Shown here: one piece after another, positions 37,773-47,273 of the stretch
Position numbering within the stretch: the stretch's first letter is position 1
Layout: every line of letters begins with the position of its first letter
Assembly: GCA_021773175.1 (NCBI GenBank)
Contig: JAJFKO010000019.1
Span: 1-64,000 of the forward strand
DNA: 64,000 bases
Source of the DNA: Gammaproteobacteria bacterium
GTDB lineage: Bacteria; Pseudomonadota; Gammaproteobacteria; JAJFKO01
Reading direction: 5' to 3'
Program-made: the position numbers and the translations under genes
The notes under the pieces: generated by a model
The model's input: the letters and a program-made list of their open reading frames with translations, nothing else
Database searches by the model: none
Told to the model about the DNA's origin: nothing

Positions 37773-37863
37773 ATTCTACTGAGTTAAAATGAAATTGTTA
37801 TGTTTTTGAAAAGATGAGAACATCGTTGCTATGAATTTGAAGTAGTCGAAGTTAAGTATTTGT

Positions 37864-39792
37864 ATGCAGGGACCTAACGAAAATTATATTGAAGAAGAGC
37901 TTGCAAGAGTCAGGAAAATGTCAGGCTCAAGCTCAAGTATATTCACCTCTGTTACAATCACGCATAATAATTTTGGTGAACTGACTTTTTCACTGGCTGA
38001 GATTATTGCGCTGGCAGAAGCTATTATTAAAGAAAAGTTAACGGAAGTTGATCAAGCATCAGCGCCACTTTCTGGTACTAGACAAAAAGGAAATTCTTTT
38101 GAACTAAGCTCTATTGAAGACTGGCTGCTTGCTGTTGCGAGGTTTGAACTGGATGATGATGCGGAACCTTATTATTTTAATATTGGTGGTACTGAGATTG
38201 ATATTGAAAGAAGGCAACGTAAAGCGTCAGATTCTAGAGATAACTCAGGCGAAAGGACTACCGGCTCTTTTCTTCGTGAAATTAGTGACATCGCATATAC
38301 AATCTTCATGAATTTTAGCGAGGCAGAAACGTTACAGCAGCTGCGTGAATTTTTTGGCGATGTGCGCGCTGATGATTTGCTTGTACAATTAGGGCCGCTG
38401 TATCTAAGCTTGGTTAAGCAGCTTGATGCAAGAGCAAGCGATACCAGAAATAGGGTTGGTAGTGATTCAAGAAGTCGAATAGAAGATCTTGGTAATGGTC
38501 CTATTTATAGTGAGCTCAGTAGACGGCATGATAGTACCGTCGTTGCAACAGGAGAGCTTGGGCAAATACGCCAGCAGTTACCCCAATTATTAGTAGATAT
38601 GCTCGCGGATTTGCGGCGCGATGTACGTGACCCTCAAAGCGGATTGGTAGGTGTTTATCGTTTTTTCAATATTGATGCAGCTAATGTCGATGCTGTATTA
38701 CTTAATTGTTGGAGAGTAATTCAAGGAATAGCACGTAACTCTCCGGAGTTTCGCAACTTATTTGCTAATGACTTCACAACATTTATCACTCAAATTTTTG
38801 ATAGAATGGCTAGTGTAGAAAATGATGTTAGTCAACAAGAGTTTGTTAGATTTATTAATAAGCAAGTTATGAAAGAGATTCGTCGTGTTCTTTATAATAG
38901 AGCATTGAGGGCTCATAACTACTTACCCGTAACGATGGGAGCTTGGTTTGTTTCTGAAGCAGCACGTTATCCTGCAAGTTTTTTAGGTGGGCTGATGCTC
39001 TTGGATTTGATTGAAGGTGAACACTTATCTCCAGATAAAACTCAACAGTACAGTTTTTCTAATGCACTTAAATATTCAGGAACAGACTGTCATTTTATTG
39101 ATGCTTATGGTGTTTTGTATAGAGCAGAATGTGATGATAGTGAGCGTTGTCAGGCCTGTTGTGACTTTAACGCAAACAAGAAAGCTTTTAAGGAAAGGCT
39201 CGCTCCTCTTAACAAAACAGAGTTAGAAAATCTTGCCGGCCAATATTTTGAAGTTCCGAGCGTAATAAAGAAAGATGATTTAATTAATAAATTAGCCAAT
39301 GTGGTTTACCCTAAGGCCTCTGCAAATAAACTTGTTGCTGGCTATCACCCTATGGTGCATGGTAATTCATTTATCGAGCAAAAAAATCGATTTGCTGGAA
39401 GAGCCGCTATATCTCATCAGAAACTGGGCAGCTTAGTTATGCAGTGGCTAACACTTCAGCTAAGAGCGGTAAAAGGTTTGACGGTTACTTTGAATCAATC
39501 TTGTGTTGTAAAAGGTGTCGATAATGATATAGGAGCACGTAGTTTAAGAATCAAAAAAGAGCTTATAACTAATATTCTAAATTCTTTGTTGATAGCTAGG
39601 TTACATGATTTTGGCTTTATGGATCACAAAAACTATAGAGTTCAGGGTATTTTACGTGGGCTAGAAGCTACTTTATTAAAGCCATTGAGAAGAAGGTCTG
39701 CGACTTTTTTTCAATGGCGAACTGAGCCGCCGACTCCTGAGCCAATAGAACAAAAAGCTGTTGTAAAGCAAGCGCGACGTAAAAGCATATAA
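37864..39792 (+). CDS. Orphan protein with SAP-like motif and Cys cluster
   Basis: A 642-aa soluble-looking protein. The N-terminal part is acidic and helical. Residues 405-435 hold a Cys cluster (DCHF, then AECDDSERCQACCDF), possibly metal-binding. Residues about 446-482 (LNKTELENLAGQYFEVPSVI, KKDDLINKLANVV) fit the SAP/HeH pattern: two helices with L-x-x-E-L, then K-K-x-D-L-I-x-K-L; SAP modules bind DNA or RNA and are common in nuclear proteins. The C-terminus is basic (LKPLRRRSATFF; ARRKSI). No family recognised. Start 37864 has a weak ribosome site; ATG 37918 (MSGSSSS) is the alternative. Its stop is 100 bases before aspS. Confidence 0.55.
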   Translation: MQGPNENYIEEELARVRKMSGSSSSIFTSVTITHNNFGELTFSLAEIIALAEAIIKEKLTEVDQASAPLSGTRQKGNSFELSSIEDWLLAVARFELDDDAEPYYFNIGGTEIDIERRQRKASDSRDNSGERTTGSFLREISDIAYTIFMNFSEAETLQQLREFFGDVRADDLLVQLGPLYLSLVKQLDARASDTRNRVGSDSRSRIEDLGNGPIYSELSRRHDSTVVATGELGQIRQQLPQLLVDMLADLRRDVRDPQSGLVGVYRFFNIDAANVDAVLLNCWRVIQGIARNSPEFRNLFANDFTTFITQIFDRMASVENDVSQQEFVRFINKQVMKEIRRVLYNRALRAHNYLPVTMGAWFVSEAARYPASFLGGLMLLDLIEGEHLSPDKTQQYSFSNALKYSGTDCHFIDAYGVLYRAECDDSERCQACCDFNANKKAFKERLAPLNKTELENLAGQYFEVPSVIKKDDLINKLANVVYPKASANKLVAGYHPMVHGNSFIEQKNRFAGRAAISHQKLGSLVMQWLTLQLRAVKGLTVTLNQSCVVKGVDNDIGARSLRIKKELITNILNSLLIARLHDFGFMDHKNYRVQGILRGLEATLLKPLRRRSATFFQWRTEPPTPEPIEQKAVVKQARRKSI

Positions 39793-39891
39793 ATTATTAG
39801 TTTCATTGACAACTTCATCGGCTTAGGCCTTGCAGTTCCTAATCGCACAGCGTAATATTTGCTCTTTGTCTTTTTTCAAGAGGTTGGTGAC

Positions 39892-41655
39892 ATGCGTAGC
39901 CATTATTGTGGTTTGGTTGATGAGAAATTATTAGAGCAAGAAGTAATACTGTGTGGTTGGGTGCATCGTCGCCGTGACCATGGTGGTGTGATTTTTATAG
40001 ATTTGCGTGATCGAGAAGGTCTTGTGCAAGTTGTTTTCCATCCAGAAAATGCAGAATTATTTGCAATAGCTGACAAATTACGTAATGAATTTGTGATCAA
40101 AGTACATGGTACAGTGAAACTACGTCCAGATGGCATGATCAATCCAAAAATGTTTACCGGTAAGATTGAAGTTGTTGCCGAGAAAATTGATCTTCTCAAT
40201 CAATCTAAAACACCCGCTATTCAAATTGATGACTATCAAGAGGTCAGTGAAGAAGTACGTTTGCGTTATCGCTATTTAGATTTACGTCGTCCAGAAATGA
40301 ACGCGCGTTTTCGTCTGCGCTCCGATGTTATGCGTCGCATGCATGCTTATATGTGTGAGCAGGACTTTATTAATATTGAAACACCGACCTTAACTAAAGC
40401 AACACCAGAAGGTGCTCGCGATTATTTGGTGCCAAGCCGTAATCATAAAGGTCACTTTTACGCATTGCCGCAATCACCACAATTGTTTAAACAGTTGTTA
40501 ATGATGTCGGGTATGGATCGTTACTATCAAATTGCCCGTTGTTTTCGTGATGAGGATTTGCGCGCTGACCGCCAACCTGAATTCACACAGCTTGATGTTG
40601 AAATGTCTTTTGTTGAAGAAGATGATGTTAAGAACAGTATGGAAAGTTTAATACGCCATTTATTCTCTGAGATTTTAAATGTGGAATTACCAACTTTTCC
40701 GCAGATGACGTATCAAGAAGCGATGACACGCTTTGGTAGTGATAAACCAGATTTACGAATCAAATTGGAATTAATAGATATTGCTGACAGTGTTAAAGAT
40801 GTTGAATTTAAAGTGTTTTCTGAACCAGCCAACAGCGACCATGGTCGTGTTGCAGTCTTACGTTTACCTAACGGTTGTGAATTGTTATCACGTAAACAAT
40901 TAGATGATTATGCTGAATATGTAAAACGTTACGGCGCTAAAGGTCTAGCCTATATAAAGGTTAATGATCGTGGTCAAGGCCGTGATGGTTTGCAATCACC
41001 TATCTTGAAATTTTTAACGGATGAGGTGTTAGAAGCGATTTTGCAACAAGTACAAGCTGAAACCGGTGATATATTATTCTTTGGTGCTGGTGATAAGAAG
41101 ATAGTTAATGACGCTTTAGGTGCGTTGCGAGTGAAGCTTGGTCAGGATCTAAATTTAATTGAATCAGGTTGGCAACCGTTATGGGTGGTTGATTTCCCAA
41201 TGTTTGAATATGAGCATAATCGTTGGAATGCATTACATCATCCATTTACCGGACCGAAAATAGATTCTGTTGATGAACTTACAAGCAATCCAGGCGAAGC
41301 TTTATCGAAAGCATATGATATGGTGTTGAATGGTTTTGAAATCGGTGGTGGTTCGATTCGTATCCATCGTGCAGATATTCAACAAGCGGTATTCATGTTA
41401 CTTGGTATTAGTGATGAGCAAGCAGAAGAAAAATTTGGATTTTTACTTGAAGCATTGAAATATGGTTGTCCTCCGCATGGAGGGTTTGCTTTTGGCTTAG
41501 ATCGTTTAGTGATGTTGATGTGTGGCACCGATTCTATTCGCGATGTGATTGCTTTTCCAAAAACGCAATCAGCAATGTGTCCGCTAACCGAGGCACCTTC
41601 AACAGTCGATGTTGGACAATTACTAGAATTGGCTATTAAAGTTAACAAAGAATAA
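39892..41655 (+). CDS. aspS: Aspartyl-tRNA synthetase, probably non-discriminating
   Basis: A 587-aa bacterial-type AspRS (class II): N-terminal OB anticodon-binding domain, motif 2 [23 protein letters not shown], a GAD insertion domain, motif 3 [15 protein letters not shown]. In RRRDHGGV, His30 stands where E. coli has Leu30, and RPDGMIN carries Gly81 in the loop where P. aeruginosa has Gly83; these residues mark non-discriminating AspRS, which also charges tRNA-Asn with Asp for GatCAB. The start at 39892 begins MRSHYCG as in the family; an upstream start at 39859 is not conserved. Confidence 0.96.
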   Translation: MRSHYCGLVDEKLLEQEVILCGWVHRRRDHGGVIFIDLRDREGLVQVVFHPENAELFAIADKLRNEFVIKVHGTVKLRPDGMINPKMFTGKIEVVAEKIDLLNQSKTPAIQIDDYQEVSEEVRLRYRYLDLRRPEMNARFRLRSDVMRRMHAYMCEQDFINIETPTLTKATPEGARDYLVPSRNHKGHFYALPQSPQLFKQLLMMSGMDRYYQIARCFRDEDLRADRQPEFTQLDVEMSFVEEDDVKNSMESLIRHLFSEILNVELPTFPQMTYQEAMTRFGSDKPDLRIKLELIDIADSVKDVEFKVFSEPANSDHGRVAVLRLPNGCELLSRKQLDDYAEYVKRYGAKGLAYIKVNDRGQGRDGLQSPILKFLTDEVLEAILQQVQAETGDILFFGAGDKKIVNDALGALRVKLGQDLNLIESGWQPLWVVDFPMFEYEHNRWNALHHPFTGPKIDSVDELTSNPGEALSKAYDMVLNGFEIGGGSIRIHRADIQQAVFMLLGISDEQAEEKFGFLLEALKYGCPPHGGFAFGLDRLVMLMCGTDSIRDVIAFPKTQSAMCPLTEAPSTVDVGQLLELAIKVNKE

Positions 41656-41703
41656 TGATATATTCTTCATAATAATTTAACGTAGTTGAGTGAGAAAAGA
41701 ACA

Positions 41704-42450
41704 ATGGCAGGTCATAGTAAATGGGCAAACATAAAGCACAAGAAGGCAAAAGAAGATGCTAAACGTGGCAAAGTCTTTACGAAACTAATCCGTGAAATTA
41801 CCGTTGCGGCGCGCATGGGTGGTTCTGATGTGGGTTCTAATCCGCGTTTGCGTGATGCTATTACTAAAGCATCTTCCGCGAATATGCCGAAAGATACTAT
41901 TCAACGCGCAGTGAAAAAAGGTGCGGGTGAATTAGATGGTGCTAACTATGAAGATGTGACTTATGAAGGTTATGGTCCATCTGGTGTTGCGGTGATGGTT
42001 GTTTGTATGACTGACAATCGTAATCGAACGGTATCAGAAGTGCGTCATGCTTTTACTAAACGTGGCGGTAATTTAGGTACCGATGGTTCAGTTGCTTATT
42101 TATTTGAGAAACAAGGACAGTTATGTTTTGCTGAAGGTTGTGATGAAAATGCTATTATGGAAGCTGCGCTTGAAGCTGGTGCTGATGATGTGGTGACGAA
42201 TGATGACGGTAGTATTGATGTTATTACTGCGCCAGAACAATTTAGTGCTGTTGTTGAAGCCATGGAAACTGCAGAACTAAAACCTGAAATTGCTGAAATC
42301 TCAATGGCCGCGAGCATGGAAGTTGAATTAGATAAAGATGCTGCGGAAAAGTTATTAGCCATGGTTGATATGTTGGAAGATTTGGATGATGTCCAAGAAG
42401 TCCATACCAATGCTAGTATTAGCAATGATGTACTAGAACAATTGTCTTAA
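41704..42450 (+). CDS. yebC: YebC/PmpR family regulatory protein
   Basis: A 248-aa YebC/TACO1-family protein, a DNA/ribosome-associated factor implicated in transcription control and translation of proline-rich stretches. It starts [18 protein letters not shown] (family consensus) at 41704; the longer frame start at 41686 is rejected. Conserved [25 protein letters not shown] and [10 protein letters not shown] follow. Located between aspS and ruvC as in most gammaproteobacteria. Confidence 0.96.
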   Translation: MAGHSKWANIKHKKAKEDAKRGKVFTKLIREITVAARMGGSDVGSNPRLRDAITKASSANMPKDTIQRAVKKGAGELDGANYEDVTYEGYGPSGVAVMVVCMTDNRNRTVSEVRHAFTKRGGNLGTDGSVAYLFEKQGQLCFAEGCDENAIMEAALEAGADDVVTNDDGSIDVITAPEQFSAVVEAMETAELKPEIAEISMAASMEVELDKDAAEKLLAMVDMLEDLDDVQEVHTNASISNDVLEQLS

Positions 42451-42486
42451 CCCGAAATTTTCATAAAATATCGAGACTTGATTCGT

Positions 42487-43005
42487 ATGACAAAAATAAT
42501 AGGCATCGATCCTGGATCTCGAATAACTGGCTATGGCGTTATTGAGAAGCAGGGAAATAAATTAACGTATATAGCGAGTGGCTGTATTCGTATGACTTAC
42601 ACTGAAATTGGTCAGCGCTTACTACAAATCTTTGCTGGCATTGAAGAAATCATTAGTTCTTATCAACCCGATTCATCAGCAATCGAACAAGTTTTTTATC
42701 ATCAGTATGCTGGTGCAGCATTGAAATTAGGTCAAGCCAGAGGTGCAGCCATTGTGGCTTTAGGGTATCATGGCTTGGATGTTGCAGAGTATTCGGCACG
42801 GCAAATTAAGCAAGCAGTTGTTGGTTATGGCGCAAGTAAAAAAGAACAAGTGCAGCAAATGGTAAAAGTGCTGTTGCAATTGTCTGATGTTCCTCAAGCT
42901 GATGCGGCGGATGCTTTAGCTGTTGCTATCTGTCATGCTCATTCACAAGCAAGCCTTATGCACTTTGGAGGCGCGAAGAAAATAAGTCGGGGGCGATTAA
43001 AATGA
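42487..43005 (+). CDS. ruvC: Holliday junction resolvase RuvC
   Basis: A 172-aa endonuclease that cleaves four-way junctions. Catalytic acidic residues are in [15 protein letters not shown] (Asp), [23 protein letters not shown] (Glu) and [17 protein letters not shown] (two Asp). ATG 42487 is used rather than TTG 42478. It overlaps ruvA by 4 bases. Confidence 0.97.
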   Translation: MTKIIGIDPGSRITGYGVIEKQGNKLTYIASGCIRMTYTEIGQRLLQIFAGIEEIISSYQPDSSAIEQVFYHQYAGAALKLGQARGAAIVALGYHGLDVAEYSARQIKQAVVGYGASKKEQVQQMVKVLLQLSDVPQADAADALAVAICHAHSQASLMHFGGAKKISRGRLK

Positions 43006-43613
43006 TTGGACGTTTAAATGGTATCCTGATTGAAAAGCAGGTGCCGGTATTATTGATCGATGTGCAAGGTGTGGGCTACGAAGTCGAAGCTTCTATGAAT
43101 ACCTTCAGCAAATTACCTGAGCTTGGTCAGCAAGTTACATTACATACTCACTTTGTTGTTCGTGAAGATGCGCAACTATTGTATGCCTTTGCTGATAAAG
43201 AAGAACGTTCTTTATTTCGTACCTTAATCAAAGTAAATGGTGTGGGGCCAAAATTAGCAATTACTATCTTATCCAGTATCGAACCAAATGAATTCGTTGT
43301 TTGTGTTAATAATCAAGATACTGCACGTTTAGTCAAGTTACCAGGTGTTGGTAAAAAAACGGCAGAGCGATTAATTATAGAAATGCGTGATCGTCTTGCG
43401 GATTGGCAAGGTGATTTATCTTTTGCGGACCATGTATCTGGGCAGCTATCTCTACCGCAAAGTCAAAAACAAATTCAGCAAGAAGCTATTAGTGCTTTGG
43501 TAGCTCTTGGGTATAAACCTCAAGATGCTAGTCGTATGATTGCCAAAGTAAATCAAGAAGATATTAGTTGTGAAAACTTGATTCGTCTGGCCTTAAAAGG
43601 AATGACCGCATGA
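43002..43613 (+). CDS. ruvA: Holliday junction DNA helicase RuvA
   Basis: A 203-aa RuvA, the tetrameric junction-binding partner of RuvB. N-terminal OB fold ([18 protein letters not shown]), tandem helix-hairpin-helix with [15 protein letters not shown] and [19 protein letters not shown], and the C-terminal domain III that contacts RuvB. Starts inside the ruvC stop and ends 4 bases into ruvB, so ruvC-ruvA-ruvB form one translationally coupled run. Confidence 0.97.
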   Translation: MIGRLNGILIEKQVPVLLIDVQGVGYEVEASMNTFSKLPELGQQVTLHTHFVVREDAQLLYAFADKEERSLFRTLIKVNGVGPKLAITILSSIEPNEFVVCVNNQDTARLVKLPGVGKKTAERLIIEMRDRLADWQGDLSFADHVSGQLSLPQSQKQIQQEAISALVALGYKPQDASRMIAKVNQEDISCENLIRLALKGMTA

Positions 43614-44665
43614 TAGAAGCAGATCGTTTAGTTGTTGCAGATAATCCACAACCACAAGAAATCATTATCGACAATGCCATTCGTCCTGCAAAATTGCAGG
43701 ATTATATTGGACAGCATGCGGTAAAAGAGCAAATGCAGATCTTTATTAGCGCAGCAACCTCGCGCCAAGAAGCATTAGATCATGTTTTAATTTTTGGGCC
43801 TCCTGGATTAGGTAAAACAACATTAGCGAATATTATTGCCCATGAAATGGGAGTCGGTTTGAAGCAAACTTCGGGACCAGTGTTAGAAAAAGCTGGAGAT
43901 TTAGCCGCACTACTTACCAATCTTGAATCTGGCGACGTGTTATTCATTGATGAGATTCATCGTTTGAGCCCTATGATTGAAGAAGTGTTGTATCCTGCGA
44001 TGGAAGATTATCAACTTGATATCATGATCGGTGAAGGACCCGCTGCTCGTTCCATTAAATTAGATTTGCCACCTTTCACTTTAGTAGGTGCAACAACACG
44101 AGCTGGCTTGTTAACATCACCATTGCGTGATCGTTTTGGTATTGTGCAACGTTTAGAGTTTTATGATCAAGAAGATTTAACCGGCATTATTTTGCGTTCG
44201 GCAAAGATTTTAGATGTGCAAATTGATACGAATGGTGCACGTGAAATAGCAAAACGTTCGCGTGGTACTCCGCGTATTGCTAATCGTTTATTACGTCGTG
44301 CCCGTGATTATGCACAAGTGAAAGCGGACGGTTTTATTAGTGAAAATGTTGCTGGGTTGGCGTTAGATTTATTAGATGTCGATGTCCATGGTTTAGATAT
44401 GATGGATCGAAAATTATTACTTGCAGTGATGGAAAAATTTGCCGGCGGTCCTGTTGGTTTGGATAATGTTGCTGCTGCGATAGGTGAAGAGCGCGGTACT
44501 ATTGAAGATGTTATTGAGCCGTATCTGATTCAACAAGGCTTTCTGATGCGTACACCACGTGGTCGTATGGCAACACAATTAGCGTACCAACATTTTGGTT
44601 TGCGAATGCCAGAAAGATATAAAGAACAATCACAAGAAGAACTTGAGAGCTTTGCTGCGGAATAG
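43610..44665 (+). CDS. ruvB: Holliday junction branch-migration ATPase RuvB
   Basis: A 351-aa AAA+ motor of the RuvAB complex: Walker [15 protein letters not shown], Walker [11 protein letters not shown], sensor 1 [19 protein letters not shown], the Arg finger region, and a winged-helix C-terminus with [16 protein letters not shown]. The end is slightly extended with an acidic tail. Overlaps ruvA and is followed by ybgC 13 bases after its stop. Confidence 0.97.
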   Translation: MIEADRLVVADNPQPQEIIIDNAIRPAKLQDYIGQHAVKEQMQIFISAATSRQEALDHVLIFGPPGLGKTTLANIIAHEMGVGLKQTSGPVLEKAGDLAALLTNLESGDVLFIDEIHRLSPMIEEVLYPAMEDYQLDIMIGEGPAARSIKLDLPPFTLVGATTRAGLLTSPLRDRFGIVQRLEFYDQEDLTGIILRSAKILDVQIDTNGAREIAKRSRGTPRIANRLLRRARDYAQVKADGFISENVAGLALDLLDVDVHGLDMMDRKLLLAVMEKFAGGPVGLDNVAAAIGEERGTIEDVIEPYLIQQGFLMRTPRGRMATQLAYQHFGLRMPERYKEQSQEELESFAAE

Positions 44666-44678
44666 AGAGATTTATTTG

Positions 44679-45095
44679 ATGAAAGAGCCAGCATATACAT
44701 TAACGATTTATACTGATGATACCGACTGTTTTGGTTTGGTTTATCATGCTAATTACTTGAAGTATTTTTCCAGAGCTCGGACACAAAAGATGGCTGAAAA
44801 TGGTTTGTCATTAATAGAATTGCAGCAGCAAAATATTATATTTCCTGTGCATCATGTCGATATCGAATTTTCTTTGCCAGCAAAATTGGGTGATGAAATT
44901 CGAGTGCATAGCCAGATAGAAAAACTTGGTAAAGCCAGTGTAATTTTTAAACACCAAGTCTATAAAAAGAATCAACAAAGCAATCAATTTGACTCGCAAA
45001 TTTGCCATGGAACCGTTACACTTGCCTGCGTTGATAACAATTTGAAGTTATGCCGTATCCCAAAAAATGTATATGAGGAGTTTGCGCGGTGGTAG
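44679..45095 (+). CDS. ybgC: YbgC family acyl-CoA thioesterase
   Basis: A 138-aa hot-dog fold thioesterase, the usual first gene of the tol-pal cluster. The catalytic signature is YTDDTDCFGLVYHANYLKYF, with the Asp that activates water and the His-Ala-Asn-Tyr helix start. It hydrolyses short acyl-CoAs and is linked to phospholipid enzymes at the inner membrane. ATG 44679 begins the fold; the frame upstream overlaps ruvB and is not conserved. Overlaps tolQ by 7 bases. Confidence 0.94.
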   Translation: MKEPAYTLTIYTDDTDCFGLVYHANYLKYFSRARTQKMAENGLSLIELQQQNIIFPVHHVDIEFSLPAKLGDEIRVHSQIEKLGKASVIFKHQVYKKNQQSNQFDSQICHGTVTLACVDNNLKLCRIPKNVYEEFARW

Positions 45096-45847
45096 TCGAT
45101 CATTCTTTATGGCAATTCTTACTGAATTCAGGGCCGATTGTAAAAGCTGTTTTGATTCTATTGTTAATCGTATCCATTATTTCTTGGACATTTATTTTTC
45201 AGCGATATAAAAGCTTAATGACACTCACCAAGGCGGATGAAGTGTTTGCTAAATTCTTTCGGCCTGCTAAAAATATAACCAAATTATATCATCGTGTTGC
45301 GAAAGCGGATTCCGATATTTCTGGGCTGGCAAATATCTTTAAGGCTGGTTTCGAAGAATTTCTTAAAGTCAGAGAGCGTAGTGGCGTTAAAGCAGAAGCA
45401 TTAATTGAATCTGTGCAACGGGCTATGCGCATTGCTGAAACTGAGGAAATCACCAAAGCAGAACAACATTTATCTTTTTTAGCGACAGTAGGTTCGACGG
45501 CACCGTATGTTGGTTTATTTGGTACGGTGTGGGGCATAATGGTTTCATTTCAAGCATTAGGTTCTGTACAGCAAGCAACAATCGCGATGGTAGCCCCTGG
45601 TATTTCTGAAGCATTAATTGCAACTGCTATGGGACTATTCGCGGCAATTCCTGCCGTGGTTGCCTATAACCGTTATAACAACATGGTTGATCAAATCAAT
45701 ACAAGATATAGTAGTTTTCAAGAAGAATTTACCAATGTACTGTATAGAGAGCTACATGGCATCAAACCATTAAGTGATTCTAACCAACAACAAGAAGCGT
45801 CTGCAGACAGCCCTGTCATTGCTGAACCAGGTTTGCTTGAAGGATAA
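45089..45847 (+). CDS. tolQ: Tol-Pal proton channel subunit TolQ
   Basis: A 252-aa inner-membrane MotA/TolQ/ExbB protein that, with TolR, turns proton flow into motion of TolA for outer-membrane constriction. Three helices are visible: about 15-38, 135-155 (VGSTAPYVGLFGTVWGIMVSF, the channel helix) and 168-192. It starts with GTG at 45089 (GAGGAG upstream), overlapping the ybgC stop. The C-terminal tail is polar and longer than in E. coli. Confidence 0.95.
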   Translation: MVVDHSLWQFLLNSGPIVKAVLILLLIVSIISWTFIFQRYKSLMTLTKADEVFAKFFRPAKNITKLYHRVAKADSDISGLANIFKAGFEEFLKVRERSGVKAEALIESVQRAMRIAETEEITKAEQHLSFLATVGSTAPYVGLFGTVWGIMVSFQALGSVQQATIAMVAPGISEALIATAMGLFAAIPAVVAYNRYNNMVDQINTRYSSFQEEFTNVLYRELHGIKPLSDSNQQQEASADSPVIAEPGLLEG

Positions 45848-45852
45848 AAAGT

Positions 45853-46302
45853 ATGCGCAGAAGAAATATGCGTCGTCGCCCATTATCAGAGATAAATGTT
45901 GTTCCTTATGTCGATGTAACTTTAGTGTTATTAGTCATTTTTATGATTACAGCACCATTACTATCACAAGGGGTTAATGTTAATTTGCCGCGGGCACAAG
46001 CCAAAGTTCTTAATGCTCATCAACCTGAACCCATTATTCTTTCTGTCGATGCCCATGGTAAATATTACTTAAATGTGGCGAAACATCCTGATATCCCTAT
46101 GGCGGCAACAACCGTTTTAACCCGCGTTGCAGCTGAAATCCAATTAGCACAACAAGAAAATAAGCATCGAGCCGTTATGGTGCGAGGTGATCGCTATGTT
46201 GATTACGGCAAAATCATGCAAGCAATGGTGTTATTGCAGCGAGCGGGAGCGAAAAGTGTTGGTTTGATGACTCGCAGTCCTAATCCACATCATCATGCAT
46301 AA
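45853..46302 (+). CDS. tolR: Tol-Pal proton channel subunit TolR
   Basis: A 149-aa ExbD/TolR family protein: short basic cytoplasmic start (MRRRNMRRRPLSEINVVPYV), one membrane helix DVTLVLLVIFMITAPLLSQG with the proton-carrying Asp, and a periplasmic domain that binds peptidoglycan. AAGGA lies 9 bases before the ATG. In most relatives tolA follows at once; here it is 1.6 kb away. Confidence 0.95.
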   Translation: MRRRNMRRRPLSEINVVPYVDVTLVLLVIFMITAPLLSQGVNVNLPRAQAKVLNAHQPEPIILSVDAHGKYYLNVAKHPDIPMAATTVLTRVAAEIQLAQQENKHRAVMVRGDRYVDYGKIMQAMVLLQRAGAKSVGLMTRSPNPHHHA

Positions 46303-46364
46303 ATATACTTGGCGCGAGAAAATCTAAAAACAAACTGCCACGGTTGTATGCCGAATGCACTCCA

Positions 46365-46515
46365 AAATGCGAGCGGTGTATATTCTGTAACACTTCTGTT
46401 ACAGCATTTACACTTTGTTACAAAAAAAATTATATCTGTCATAAACTCGTAACATTTCCAGAGTAGTATTCGTCTCGAGTATATACCGCCCATACTTTTG
46501 AAATGCGAGCGGTAT
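46365..46515. repeat. Repeated AAATGCGAGCGGT elements and hairpin
   Basis: An exact 13-mer, AAATGCGAGCGGT, occurs at 46365-46377 and 46501-46513, and an inverted ATACCGC/GCGGTAT pair (46483-46489 and 46509-46515) can form a hairpin that includes the second copy. The region between tolR and the 72-aa gene (46303-46598) is otherwise non-coding. It could be a leader or a double regulator site for the downstream small gene. Confidence 0.45.
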
Positions 46516-46598
46516 GGAGTCAGGATTCATGATTAAATTCTGAGCGGATAATAATTTAAGGGCTTATCAAAGGCCTAATAACATTGGGGATATGAGCC

Positions 46599-46817
46599 AT
46601 GGCAGTGGTAACTTCAACTAACGATTTCGATTTCAACCAAGAATATGCTGCTATCGATAAATTCAGCAAACTTGTTTTTAATAAACTAATTCGCAAGACA
46701 TTAAAGTCAGATGGCAAGCAAGCTAAAATAGATACAGATATTGTTTTTTCTGAACATGCGATGGTTCCTCCAGGCTATGCACTGTTTGAATTTGTTCAAC
46801 GTCGCGTCGATAAATAA
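46599..46817 (+). CDS. Small orphan protein, 72 aa
   Basis: A 72-aa polar protein (KFSKLVFNKLIRKTLKSDGK, PPGYALFEFVQRRVDK) with no family recognised, no signal peptide and no membrane helix. GGGGAT lies about 10 bases upstream of the ATG and a near-perfect Rho-independent terminator follows 70 bases after the stop, so it has the layout of a separately expressed gene. The long repeated leader supports independent regulation. Confidence 0.5.
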   Translation: MAVVTSTNDFDFNQEYAAIDKFSKLVFNKLIRKTLKSDGKQAKIDTDIVFSEHAMVPPGYALFEFVQRRVDK

Positions 46818-46883
46818 TTATTCTGGTGAAGCTTTAGGTTAAACTTTACTCATCATTTAAAAGTTTCTTTCCCCTAGAACTGT

Positions 46884-46917
46884 AAGAGGTTTGATTTATA
46901 TCAAACCTCTTTTTTTA
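46884..46917 (+). terminator. Strong Rho-independent terminator
   Basis: AAGAGGTTTGAT (46884-46895), loop TTAT, ATCAAACCTCTT (46900-46911), then a T-run to 46917: a perfect 12-bp stem followed by seven or more T. It closes the transcript of the 72-aa gene. Confidence 0.93.
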
Positions 46918-46966
46918 TGTGTGCAGAATTCAATTGTAGAATCTAGCTTTATGTGCTGTTTTTTTT

Positions 46967-47149
46967 AACCTAGAGATTCCGCTGTTGGCATCGTAGCGAG
47001 AGCGCTTAATATGTTGAAGATAGGCTGAAATTTTGAAAATTAATGTGGACACAGTAGTCATTCTACGGGTGCGCGTTAATTTGCAAAATTTTAGTTTAGA
47101 TTCAGCATATTAGGCGTCCGCAGTAGATGCCAACTGCGGAATCTAGGTT
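46967..47149. repeat. Near-palindromic element of about 183 bp
   Basis: The left arm from 46967 (AACCTAGAGATTCCGC, then GTTGGCATC, TAATATG, AAATTTTG) is repeated inverted in the right arm ending at 47149. Pairing extends over about 80 bases per arm with mismatches and small gaps, leaving a centre near 47055-47062. Weaker pairing continues outward (CTGTT at 46957, CTAG at about 46942 with 47166). The 456-base gap 46818-47273 contains no recognisable gene besides this and the terminator. It may be a MITE or a long structured RNA. Confidence 0.65.
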
Positions 47150-47273
47150 TAACAGATAATAGTCTAGCAAGCGATTGATTCACAGCCCGAATTTTACAAT
47201 AGAAAGTCTAGCATCACTTCAGATTTTGCCATATACTTGGTCAACTTAATCGGCGCGACAAAAAAGGCAAAAA

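Noticed and set aside
45774-45977. Open frame across the tolQ-tolR junction
   Set aside because: Out-of-frame shadow of two well-supported genes, as are other overlapping frames opposite spoT, recG, priA, aspS and yebC.
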